NCBI GenBank assembly: GCA_027924645.1
Contig: BSBN01000829.1
Location: 4,464,001 to 4,528,000, forward strand
Source: Cunninghamia lanceolata
Lineage: Eukaryota > Streptophyta > Pinopsida > Cupressales > Cupressaceae
Reading direction: 5' to 3'
DNA: 64,000 nt
This document shows positions 21,927 through 32,500 of this stretch, one piece after another. Numbering within the stretch: position 1 is the stretch's first letter; each line of letters opens with the position of its first letter. The translations under genes and the position numbers were made by a program. A model generated the notes under the pieces. The model worked only from the letters and a program-made list of their open reading frames with translations, was not told the DNA's origin and did no database searches.

Positions 21927-23509
21927 TGGTGCAGGGCCACCTACCTTACAGTGGCTTCCATGAGGAAGTTAGTGAGTTTTAAGTCTTGTTGATGTTTTCA
22001 ATAAGGTCTTATAAGACCAATGCAATGTAATAAGGTCAGCTTAGACTAATGCATGTTCAGTTAGTTGTATTTAGGATCAAGTTGTAAGTTCCAAGATCAT
22101 TTGCTGATCTGCAGTTTGTTAGGACAGCTAAGTTTGTTGGATCGAGGGAGGTAGTTAGCTCTCCCAGTCGCTTGGAGACAAGTTTGTACTACTAGTGGTA
22201 ACTAGATAAATACCCTTGGATTTGATGGATGAAGAGATCTAGGTTTTGTAGTAATTGAAATCAGTCATTTGTATTGAGAAACAGAGCAATTGTAATCACC
22301 ATTCTGATAGAGAAATAAAAGATCCTATTTGATTTTACTATGTAATTGATCTGTTGCTTTGATTGGCCGAATGGATTCTTTACCTCATTCCTCTGGTTGA
22401 TTCTGTGAATCAGAGGAATGGCCGTGTACAGTAGTTTCGGGTTTAGTTTGTATTTTCTGTTTGTTCACATGCATGTTTGCAAGATTGAGGTTGAGAGGTG
22501 TTGAGTAATCCTAGCATCCTCATGTGCTAGGGTTTGAAGGTTAAAATCTATGTTGAAATTGTTAAGGAAACGGAATGGGCTGATCCCAGAGTTTTCTGTG
22601 TGAATTTTGTGAAGTTTCGTGGGTTTTGTTGAAATATACATTGGACGTATATACAATGTTTATATGTGACATACAATCTATGTGTATATCGCATTTGTAT
22701 CTGTACGTATATCGCTTTTCAATCTGAGGTTCATTTTGTGAGTATCCGTCATATGTATGTCGCTGACAGTTTGTATGTTGTGAAGATACATTTCAAATGA
22801 TACAAAGGTAGACCGGCTAAATCGATAATGAAGACTGGAGATAGCAAGTCGAATCATGTATATGCTAAGTTGAAGGCATATCGGTGAGAGGATAGGGATA
22901 GGAGAACAAGAATAAAGTTGGGCTGATGGTTCAAGTCACAACGAAAGAAGGAAGCACATCGGCGTAAGGTAAAGTATCGGGATGACATGAAGTGCGGTGG
23001 CCAATAGTGGAGGTCATACCGATGGTCAATAGGTCAAGGGTATGTATCGGCATGAGCTATGTGGTCAGGGAGACATTACACTAAGCGGCCGACGAGGTTT
23101 GTTTTGCCGATGGTCAATAGACCAAGTGTGTGCATCAAGGTGACAAAGGAGGTTGGTAAGAGGCTTAAGGTGCTCGTCGATAGTTGAAGTCCCACCGATA
23201 GGCGAAGAGTCGATTCTCCATCGACAAGAGGCAAGGCATCGGTGTTGAAGAATTTTTATAGGTCGATAGTGTATGGTCTTGCTGACAGGCAAATAAACAA
23301 AGCTGCTCATCAGAGAGAGATGGCATATTGGTGAAGGAAGTTATGAAGTAGCTGATAAGAGAAGTCAGGCCGATAAGGAAGGAGAGGTCTATTTCGGTGA
23401 GACATTAGAGGTATCTTGCCAATAAACATATAATAATGTATGCATATTAAAGAATGCATAGACTTACATTTGTAAATGTATGTTAGGAAGTGGTGGATGC
23501 TCTGCATCA
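21927..23509 (+). repeat. A2 5' LTR
   Basis: Starts TGGTGCAGGG, ends CTCTGCATCA. It is near-identical by eye to 25758-27343, with scattered transitions. It carries the TGTATATCGC-type tract (about 22630-22800) and the GCCGAT/ATCGG motif tract (about 22810-23410) shared with A1. Confidence 0.93.
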
Positions 23510-23512
23510 AAT

Positions 23513-23524
23513 TGGTATCAGAGC
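23513..23524 (+). other. A2 primer binding site (initiator tRNA-Met)
   Basis: TGGTATCAGAGC begins three bases after the LTR end, a perfect match to the plant initiator tRNA-Met PBS. Confidence 0.92.
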
Positions 23525-23601
23525 TCAGCAAAAGGTCTGGGCTGTTGTGTGTTGACTCTGTCACTGAGAAGACAGAGGTAGAGGAGTGAGAGGTTGACAA
23601 A

Positions 23602-25623
23602 ATGCCTCTGAAAGGTAATGGGACTGCAAGGGAGTTGCAAGAGATAAAGGAAAAACATGCTAGAGAGATGAGAAAGATGAAGGAGCTTGCTGAAGCACTT
23701 CAAGCTAGGCTTGTAGCCTTGGAGAAGAACAAAAAGAGAGAAGTAGAAGACAGTGAATCTGAGAAAGAAGATGATGCTGATGAAGAATTTGAAGAGGAAG
23801 ATGAAGAATTGAATCTTGAAGATCAGAGGTTTGCAAAACTATTAAAGGTAGTTCAGAGTGACAAGCCTAAGGTAAAGATTGATGTTCCTAGGTACACAGG
23901 AAGTTTGAATGAAGAAGAGGTACTGGATTGGGTTGCTGCACTTGATAATCACTTTGAATGTGAAGATGTTGCTGAGGATTAGAAGGTAGAGATTGCAAAG
24001 ACCAAGTTAGGAGGTCATGCTTTGGTATGGTGGGATTATGTATAATCCGAGAGAAGGAAACAAGGAAAGTCAAAGATCACTTCATGGGATAAAATGGTAG
24101 CAAGGATCAAAGGTAAATTTCTGCCCAAGGATTATGAAATTCAGATGTTTAAGAAGCTGCAATTTTTAAGGCAAAAGGAAATGGATGTGAAGGCGTACAC
24201 TGAGGTGTTTTATAAATTGAGTATGAGGTCTGGTCATCATGAGAATGAGATAGAAAAGGTGGCTAGGTACTTGGCTGGTTTGAGATTGAACATCCAAGAT
24301 GAGTTAGTTTTAGCTAACCCAAGGAGTGTGGAGGATTATTATCAAATGGCAATCAGGATTGAAGAAAAGATGAATAGAAGACAAGATAAGTCCATGAGAG
24401 GAAGAGGTAGTAATATGAGGGGAAGAGGATCAGCCCCTACAACAAGGCAAGTCAATGAGAGTCAAGAAGACACTGGTAAAGGACAAGAGCAGTCTAATTT
24501 CAGAGGTGGATGGAAAGGTATTAGAGGCATATTTGGAGGTGGTAGAGGTTCTACTACATTTTCTGGTAAGTGTTACACTAGTGGTGAATATGGGCATCCG
24601 TTTTTCAAATGTCCAACAAAAGCAACAAGTTCAGGGGGAGAAAAGAGGGCAAATCTGATCCAAGAAACTGATCAACAAAGTACAAGTAGCTCAAACACTT
24701 AGCAAAGTGTGAAGGAGACTCCTGATAATTATGGGTATCCAGAGGAGGGAGAAGCATTGATGTTAAGAAGGACAGTCTTGAAGACATTAAAGGATATGAT
24801 GCAAAGAAGAGCTCTTTTCAAGACCACATGCAAGAGCAAAGGTAAAATATGTAAGGTTGTAATTGATTCTGGCTCAACAGATAATATGGTATCTCAGGAA
24901 ATGGTAGATAAACTGAATTTAGAAAGGATTCCACATCAAAACCCTTACAAGGCATCTTGGGTGAGTGATAGTCAATCACTTTTTGTAGATGAATAGGCAT
25001 ATGTTGATTTTCAGATTGGAGAATATCATGATAGAGTTTTGTGTGACATTTTGCCCATGGAATGTTGTCACCTACTGTTGGGTAGGCCATGGCAATTTGA
25101 TAGGAGGGTACTGTATGATGGGTATGCAAATACCTACACCATTAAGAAAGATGGTAAAACTATTGTGTTGATACCATTGCAAGAAAATGCTGAAGCGATG
25201 AAGGCAACAAAAATCATTTTAGTGGGAAAGAAGGAGTTTGTGAAGATGCCTACAACATTAGGCATAAAGGCAGTTGAAGATACTACAGGGAACGAAGTTC
25301 TTAAGGACAACATTTTGAAGAAAGATTCAGTTTTGACTGACAAAGGTCAGCAACAGACCAAACAACAGGTTTATGAGCAGCCACAAATTGATTGGCAAGA
25401 CAAGGATGTGATTGTGGTAGGGACTATTGTTTGTCCTATAAAAGTTGAAAGGAAGACAGATTTGAACTTTGCAGAAGTTCAAGAAGCAATTACTAAGGTT
25501 ATTCAACCAGGTATTCAGATAGAGGTGCTAGTAAGACAAACTGGCAAACACAGGGTATGTGTGAGAAGGGCCTACACTAACAGGCATGAGGGTTTACTTG
25601 CAAAACAACAAGTTGTAGTTTAG
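23602..25623 (+). pseudogene. A2 gag-protease ORF
   Basis: The ATG at 23602 opens a protein with an N-terminal coiled coil (about residues 10-50) and a Glu/Asp-rich tract. The gag domain follows (DVPRYTGSLNEEEVLDWVAA, HALVWWDYV, EKVARYLAGLRLNIQDEL), then an Arg/Gly-rich linker, a zinc knuckle with a missing Cys (CYTSGEYGHPFFKC) and a protease with KVVIDSGSTDNMV. Stops are TAG (23980, 24700, 24994, 25621) and TAA (24043), with no frameshift. TAG at 24994 aligns with CAG in A1 (1047-1049). After the protease about 190 residues of unrecognised C-terminal sequence continue. The frame stays open past 25621 to the 3' LTR. Confidence 0.9.
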
Positions 25624-25757
25624 AAATCTTGGAGCAGCCAAGAGACAGCTGAGTATAGAGCTGGAATAGGTCAGAACACTGAGATGGCAAAGATTAAAGG
25701 TGGAATTTTTCCCCAACCTAACTCATGGGACATGAGTTCTTTTTCTGTTGGGGAGTA

Positions 25758-27343
25758 TGGTGCAGGGGCACCTACCTTATAGTGGCCTCCATGAGGTAGT
25801 TAGTGAGTTTTAAGTCTTGTTGATGTTTTCAATAAGGTCTTATAAGACCAATGCAATGTAATAAGGTTAGCTTGGACCAATGCATGTTCAGTTAGTTATA
25901 TTTAGGATTAAGTTGTAAGTTCCAAGATCATTTGCTAATCTGTAGTTTGTTAGGACAGCTAAGTTTGTTGGATCAAGGGAGGTAGTTAGCTCTCCCAGCC
26001 GCTTGGAGACAAGTCTATACTACTAGTGGTAACTAGATAAATACCCTTGGATTTGATGGATGAAGAGATCTAGGTTTTGTAGTAATTGAAATCAGTCATT
26101 TGTATTGAGAAACAGAGCAATTGTAATCACCATTCTGATAGAGAAATAAGAGATCCTATTCGATTTTACTGTGTAATTGATTTGTTGCTTTGATTGGTTG
26201 AATGGATTCTTTACCCCACTCCTCCGGTTGATTCTGTGAATCGAAGGAATGGCCGTGTACAGTAGTTTAGGGTTTAGTTTGCATTTTCTATTTGTTCGCA
26301 TGCATGTTTGCAGGATCGAGGTTGAGAGGTGTTGAGTAATACTAGCATCCTCATGTGCTAGGGTTTGAAGGTTAAAATCTGTGTTGAAATTGTTAAGGAA
26401 ACGGAATGGGCCAATCCCAGAGTTTTTTGTGCAAATTTTGTGAAGTTTCACAGGTTTTTGTTGAAATACACATTGGACGTATATATAATATTTGTATGCA
26501 ACATACAGTCTGTGTGTATATCGCATTTGTATCTATGCATATATCACTTTTGCATGTGAGGTTCATTTTGTGAGTATCCGTCATATGTATGTCGCTGATA
26601 GTTTGTATGTTGTGAAGATACATTTCGAATGATACAAAGGTAGACCGGCTGAATCGGTAATGAAGACCGGAGATAGCAAGTTGAATCATGTATATGCTAA
26701 GTCGAAGGCATATCAGTGAGAGGATAGGGATCGGAGAACAAGAATAAAGTTGGGCCGATGGTTCAAGTCACAACGAAAGAAGGAAGCACATTGGCGTAAG
26801 GTAAAGTATCGGGATGACATGAAGTGCGGTGGCTGATAGCGAAGGTCATATCGATGGTCAACAGGTCAAGGGTATGTATCGGCATGAGTTATGCTGTTGG
26901 GGAGATATTACACCTAGCGGCCGACGGGGTTTGTGTTGCCAATGGTCAATAGACCAAGTGTGTGCATCGGGGTGACAAAGGAGGTCGGCAAGAGGCTTAA
27001 GGTGCTCGCCGATAGTTGAAGTCCTGCCGATAGGTGAAGAGCGATTCTCCATCGACAAGAGGCAGGGCATCGGTGTTGAAGAATTTTTATAGGCCGATAG
27101 TGTATGGTCTTGCCGACAGGCAAATAAACGAAGCCGCTCATTGGAGAGAGATGGCATATCGGTGAAAGAAGTTATGAAGTAGCTGATAAGAGAAGTCAGG
27201 CCGATAAGGAAGGGAGGTCTATTTCGGTGAGACATTAGAGGTATCTTGCCGATAAACATATAATGAAGGATGTATGCATATTAAAGAATGCATAGACTTA
27301 CATTTGTAAATGTATGTTAGGAAGTGGTGGATGCTCTGCATCA
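25758..27343 (+). repeat. A2 3' LTR
   Basis: Pairs with 21927-23509, and GTGAT follows immediately. The PPT-like TTGGGGAGTA lies directly upstream. Confidence 0.93.
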
Positions 27344-28125
27344 GTGATCCTTGAGCTTGAAAGGAGATTTCAGTGTTTGAAGATCAAACCATCAACCTTG
27401 TAACAACTGACCCTGCAACAAACAAAACATAAACCAAAGATCTTTGTTGACCTTGAGGATGGCAATGGTGACCGTTGTTGAATATAAACCCTAAGATAGA
27501 ACCTTAGGCAGCTTCAAAACATAGGCATCAGGGAAGACGTGAAGGCCTGATGAAGGGCTCAAAGATCAACTCAAACTAAGAAGATGCCCAATGGGCCTGC
27601 AAATCCATGTGATCAATCAGTCGATGGGCAAAAATAGAAAACATGGATCTACAAAGGTTAAAAAATAGTGAAGACTATGAACTAGAAACTAGAGAGATTG
27701 ATAAATGCCCAAAACTGCCCAAAATCAACCTTACAAACCCTCGATGAAGCTCACAGAGGTCGAGAGGCCAAAAAATAGCTTAATTATGGAAATTTTTTTC
27801 CTACAAACACCAACAAATCCTTGCATAAAAAAAATTGAAGAATATCAATCAAAAGAATAACAGAGGGTGGTAAAGCCGAAACCGCCTCTGCTAAAAACAT
27901 TTTGTAATTTTTTACCCTAAAATTTCATACAGTCCATATGGTATGGGTAGGGGTAAAAAAATTTGCAAAAAATTGAAGTTACCAAATTTCGTCAAATGAA
28001 AGGCTATTCTTCGTTTCTCGAGCCTTTTGGACTCAACGACAAGGTTCATTTGGCTCCATGGTGCTCTGGTGATAGGGTTGAGTGCTTGATTCACCAAAAA
28101 AGTGGGAAGGGACTTGCGATTCAAT
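27344..28125 (-). other. Cop0 leader, PBS-proximal part
   Basis: AT-rich, non-coding on both strands as far as I can see. It lies between the Cop0 PBS and the A2 insertion. The small remaining piece, 21675-21926, lies on the other side of A2. The block with AAAGCCGAAACCGCC at about 27870 resembles leader sequence near 10825. Confidence 0.5.
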
Positions 28126-28137
28126 GCTCTGATACCA
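28126..28137 (-). other. Cop0 primer binding site (initiator tRNA-Met)
   Basis: The minus strand reads TGGTATCAGAGC directly after the LTR end CCAACA. Confidence 0.9.
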
Positions 28138-28655
28138 TGTTGGAGCAACAATATGAATGTAACATCAAATAACACTTCCACAAATGAATATGAGCAAAAT
28201 AACAAAGCCAATAAGTATCAATAAACATATGAATGTGGAGCATAAACATATATTAACCTCACGTAGTAAATTACATAGAAATGTCTTATTATATAGGCAT
28301 GGATGAGACAATCCACCTTTCATGTGGATCAACAAGTGCCCCATGATGTGGCACATGTATGTAGACAAGTGTCCTATAAGTGCCAACCTTTGGAACACTT
28401 GGAATGTGCAAACCAACAACCTTTTGACAAAGTCATCAACCTTGGTGACAAGTGTTGAGTGACTACAAAAGTGCCTTTTGAGGTGAGATGCAAAGTCTTC
28501 CAACCTCAAAAGGTATGCACATGAGGTTTACCAAACAACTAGGTAACCTCTAAAGGTATAAAAGGTTGTACATTCAGTTAGACAAGATGTTATCTAACCT
28601 CATCAACCTAAGTACACTTAAGCTAAAGTTAATTGATAAATTATTCACTCTAACA
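28138..28655 (-). repeat. Cop0 5' LTR
   Basis: The minus strand starts TGTTAGAGTG and ends GCTCCAACA, followed immediately by the PBS. The partner LTR is not in the window. It contains a stretch rich in CCTTTTGAGG/ACCTCAAAAG-type repeats. Confidence 0.75.
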
Positions 28656-29199
28656 TCTACATCCTCTCTTATGGGGGGTTGTACATATCTGTTGTTTGTA
28701 TCTTCGTGATAGATGTATTCCTTGGGGTCTTGATATTGAGTCCTTCCATCATGTATCTTATGTTTTCTCTCTTTTAGAGAGGAGTTTTCTCCCACTAGGT
28801 TTTTCTCTTTTTTTCGTTTGTGAGAGATTGTTTATACATGGGTACCTAATATGGCCTTGTAGCCGGGACCCATCTTTGCATCATTTGCATGTTTCTCATT
28901 CTCCCTAAGTTGCACTTAAGGGGGGTGTTAGTGTAATTAAATATTTAATTACATTTTATTAAGTTTACTTGGGAGTATTTTAAGTCACCTAGGGTTTTCT
29001 TATTTTGCAAATATAAAAGCAAGGTCTCATATGTAATTATGTAATCCAAATTCATTATATTGCATCCAATATTTTGCAAATTTGTCCTATGTACTTTTTT
29101 TCTCTTATAGAAGGCAATCCTAGGTTTTGCAGGTGATCCTAGAAGCTTGAGTCAATCGGTGACTCTTACAACCATGAGCCTTCAACAAGGATTCTAACA
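28656..29199 (+). mobile_element. 3' end and LTR of copia-like element Cop3
   Basis: An untranslated 3' internal tail (28656-28920) ends in a PPT-like TTAAGGGGGG, followed by a short LTR (about 28926-29199) that starts TGTTAGTG and ends TTCTAACA. The LTR has a TATA-like ATATAAAAG near 29018 and a perfect 22-bp AT palindrome at its start (28932-28953). Nothing upstream survives, because the Cop0 LTR replaces it. Assignment to copia rests only on the PPT and LTR style. Confidence 0.5.
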
Positions 29200-29520
29200 C
29201 TGTCTCATGACAAGTAAAGAAAAAGGAAGAAATCTTTAGCAAGGGCACACACTTCCAAATGACAATGTGGTTTCCACATTCAATTATCCCAGTTTCTAAC
29301 AATATCAATATTAGGGTAAGAAAAAAACTTACCTACTAAGGCATGTTCAAATTTGAGGACAAATCTTTCCACACTTATATCTGACACTTGAAGTAAGATC
29401 CCATCATCCTTTTTAAGAATCTCCATTGGACAGGAAATTGTCAGAACTGGTATTTCATTGCCCAACAAAGAGCCCACCCATGACCATGAACCCAACACTC
29501 TAGAATAATTTTGACCAAGA
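29200..29520 (-). pseudogene. Possible LINE ORF1/DUF4283-like fragment
   Basis: A 72-codon minus-strand frame contains GSWSWVGSLLGNEIPVLTIS and then VERFVLKFEHALVGKFFSYP. The pattern of a phenylalanine-rich core with a LVGKF block resembles the DUF4283 region of plant LINE ORF1-type proteins. The match is from memory and weak. The downstream end is cut at the Cop3 LTR border (29199), as expected if Cop3 inserted here. Confidence 0.25.
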
Positions 29521-32500
29521 TTCTATATAGCCTAACAAGGGACAAAGATAATATAATCACAAAAGACAAATTTTCCTAGTCACCTTGCCCTTAGAATCTT
29601 AGGATGTCTCACATGAGGTATCCAACTTATCCACCTCCTCGTCAATTTCACAAGACACCCCTAGCCTTGCAACCCTACCTATGATCTCTCTCTGATACCT
29701 TTCTTGCTCAAACACCATTTCAAAATGGTGGAAAATGGAATTTTTGGTTTTTTAATTATTTCCATGTGCTATATTATTTGTTTGATTACTATGGGAATAA
29801 ACTATTGAAAAATAAAAGAGCTCTTCAATATAAGATAAAGTAAATATGTCTAAAATAAAATAATTTTTAAGTAAAAATTAAAATGATTAATGCGTATATG
29901 TCTTCTTATTTGTATTTTACCTATTTATGTGTCAATGTGTGTATGTGGTAGTATAGATAAATATTTACAAATTCAATATAGGCACCTCAAGATTGGTATC
30001 TCTCGACATCTTTTAGATATATGTATTTAAAATATCTATACTAATTTTCATTTCTACCTCTATATCTTGAATTTTTATACCCATTCCTAATACACAATTT
30101 CTATTAAAATATTCTCTTTTTACCATATATCCTAGGTACCTATTTTTAAATGTCATTTTTATACTCATTTTTATTTATAGTGTTCATATGTTAAACTTAT
30201 TGTTTCTATCATTGTCACACCTAGATCCAAATGAAAAGTATTGAATAAATTTTGCAAAGTTATTATGATAATTTTACATTGGTCTCTAATAGAAAATATA
30301 ATTAAAAAATTTACAAGTAACTATTTGATGTGAATACATGGTTATTCTTTACTTCGTTTACATGTTTTGATTGAGAAAATAAATTAATACTTATTCATAG
30401 GGTAAACTGCAAAACTAAAAATATAATTGTTCGCCTATCTTATATCTACCCATTAAAATTAAAACGTTTCTATCTATTGATTTTTTTTAAAGATATTTAA
30501 GAATGATAAAAAAAATTAATATCATCGTCAAGTGAGACACTAATTTGAAAAATATGACACTTTTGGTGGATATAGAGTCAATTCCCATTTACTTTATATA
30601 TTGTTCTACAAGGTGTACATACATTAAACCCCTCTTTTTGAATTAAACGTATATCTCTTTTATTGTGTACAAACACCACCATCATTTCACCCACTTAGGA
30701 CTAAACAAAACTTTATGCAATCCCTACATAAAATAGCATAACTAATTCATCTCTATGGCTCCATAATAGCCAAATGTAAAAAGATATATTTATATAAATA
30801 TATTTTTAATCCAACTCTCTATCCCTTAGATGCACCCCCAAATCCCTTCTACTGTCTTAATCCTACTAGGTCTAAAAAATGTAAATATAATTACTTTACC
30901 TCTAATATCTAGGGATATATTTATCTATTATTTTTCCAATTTTAAATACTAAATTATAAACTAGCGTTCTATGATATTGTCTATCTAATGATGCTCCCGA
31001 GAGGCCCCCCTATGATATTTTCACTCCTATCCCCACCAACAAATAGAAACAACATTGAGGTCAATGTAGTCTCAACATCTTTGCTCTAAAAATATCAAAT
31101 AAGTGAATACAGTGCAAATGTGTTAAGGTCATGTGATTTAATAATAAGAAAAAGAGGTGGTTACTTATAACTTTAGTGAAAGATAATACAAAAAGTTTTC
31201 CTATAGAGAATGAAAATCTTAAGAAAAACTTGCCCTTTTCAAAGTACAAATCACTTAGCAAAACCTTGATCATTACAAAAAATCTCTCTTATTCATGCAT
31301 TCACAAAATTGGTTCACCCCATGGGAAGGAAAAGGTAATTGAACAATCAAACAATTTAAATCACCCTTCTTCCGTTGTTTTGTGGAATAATGGTACAATC
31401 AAATTTTAAAAGGACGATATTATGAAGGTAGTCACAAATTTAGACAATATTCACCAAATTTGTACAAGAATCCGAATAAAACCTCTATCCCCCTGCCTCA
31501 TCTTCACGTCTCATCCTCTTACAATTGTTGTGATTTCTTTTCAAACCTATCAACATTGCCCCTTGATAGCCCATTAAACAGGTTTATCTCCCCCTAACCT
31601 TAAAAAAAATTATCTGTACGTCACTGAGGATGGAAATGATTCCACTCACATGTTAAGTTCGTGTGGATCATTCCAAACCGTATACAGAGTAGATCAAGAG
31701 TGAATAAATAAATAACTTGTTTTTAAGTCAACATATGGCGTGGGCATAACAATCTAAAAGAATGGGACCAAACTATACAACGCCAACTTAAGCACGAGGC
31801 TAACAACCAACACACCAAGTGTTTTTTAATAAGAGCGTTACGTTGTGTTTGTCTACAAACACTCTCATCAAAAGTAATTTAATTTGATTGGGCAGCCTTC
31901 TACACTAATTTTATCAAAAGAAAACAAACAACTGACATGCACCCCCTTTTTTTCAATGATAACTCGTTTTTGGAATCAATCAATCAATTGTGTAAGTAGA
32001 CAAAAATAATAATAATAATAATTAGTCACTAAGAAGAAAATTCTTCATGGAAGAGCATTAAATGTGTATATAAGTCAAATTACAAGGATTTGTTGTGGAA
32101 AATATTGTGACCTTTGTAGAGGTCTCACTTCTAAAGATTTTAAAAACATTAAAAGTAAAAATCACTAACTAATTAAATTAGTAAAAAATGGGTAATGTTG
32201 AACCCGTTTGCATGATGTGGTATGTTATTTTCTTTTATTAAATTTTAAGATTGTGTCTTTGAAAGGTTTAGATGCTTTAGATATATGTGACAATAAAAAT
32301 TGTATATTTTTTTAAGAAAATTGTTGGGTTTGTTTTGATTAGTTTTTTTGTTTAATATATAATAGTAAATATAGGTTATTCTCTATTTTAATGATTAAAG
32401 GTAAGATTTTGTCAATATAAATAGGATAATTATTTACTATTTTGTAGTGGGGATGACATGTAAAAAATTTATTGATTGTTTGATCATTAAAGCGTGTGAT

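Larger units (their letters stand above)
21927..27343 (+). mobile_element. Complete non-autonomous Ty3/gypsy element A2 (gag-protease only)
   Basis: LTRs of 1583 and 1586 bp flank a 2.25-kb interior, with a perfect GTGAT target duplication (21922-21926 and 27344-27348). It has a PBS, a gag-protease ORF and a PPT (TTGGGGAG) before the 3' LTR, but no RT, RNase H or integrase. The ORF instead runs on to the GEYGAGAP peptide that ends the A1 polyprotein. A2 therefore looks like a pol-deleted member of the A family, mobilised in trans by a full-length relative. It is inserted in the leader of Cop0. Confidence 0.93.
9394..28655 (-). mobile_element. Ty1/copia element Cop0, split by later insertions
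   Basis: Joining 9394-11405, 21675-21926 and 27344-28655 across insertions B1 (11406-21669) and A2 (21927-27343) gives one minus-strand copia element. It runs 5' LTR (28138-28655), an initiator tRNA-Met PBS (28126-28137), a leader, gag (from 10700) and protease/pre-integrase (to about 9394). The joins rest on target duplications: GTGAT is exact around A2, and GAGTC/AAGTC around B1 differ at one base. Everything downstream of the pre-integrase region, including the 3' LTR, is missing at the left junction with the C-related LTR. Confidence 0.65.

Noticed and set aside
31176..31409. Short ORF MKDNTKSFPIENENLKKN...
   Set aside because: Short, Lys/Asn-rich as expected for AT-rich DNA, with no domain or homologous copy in the window.
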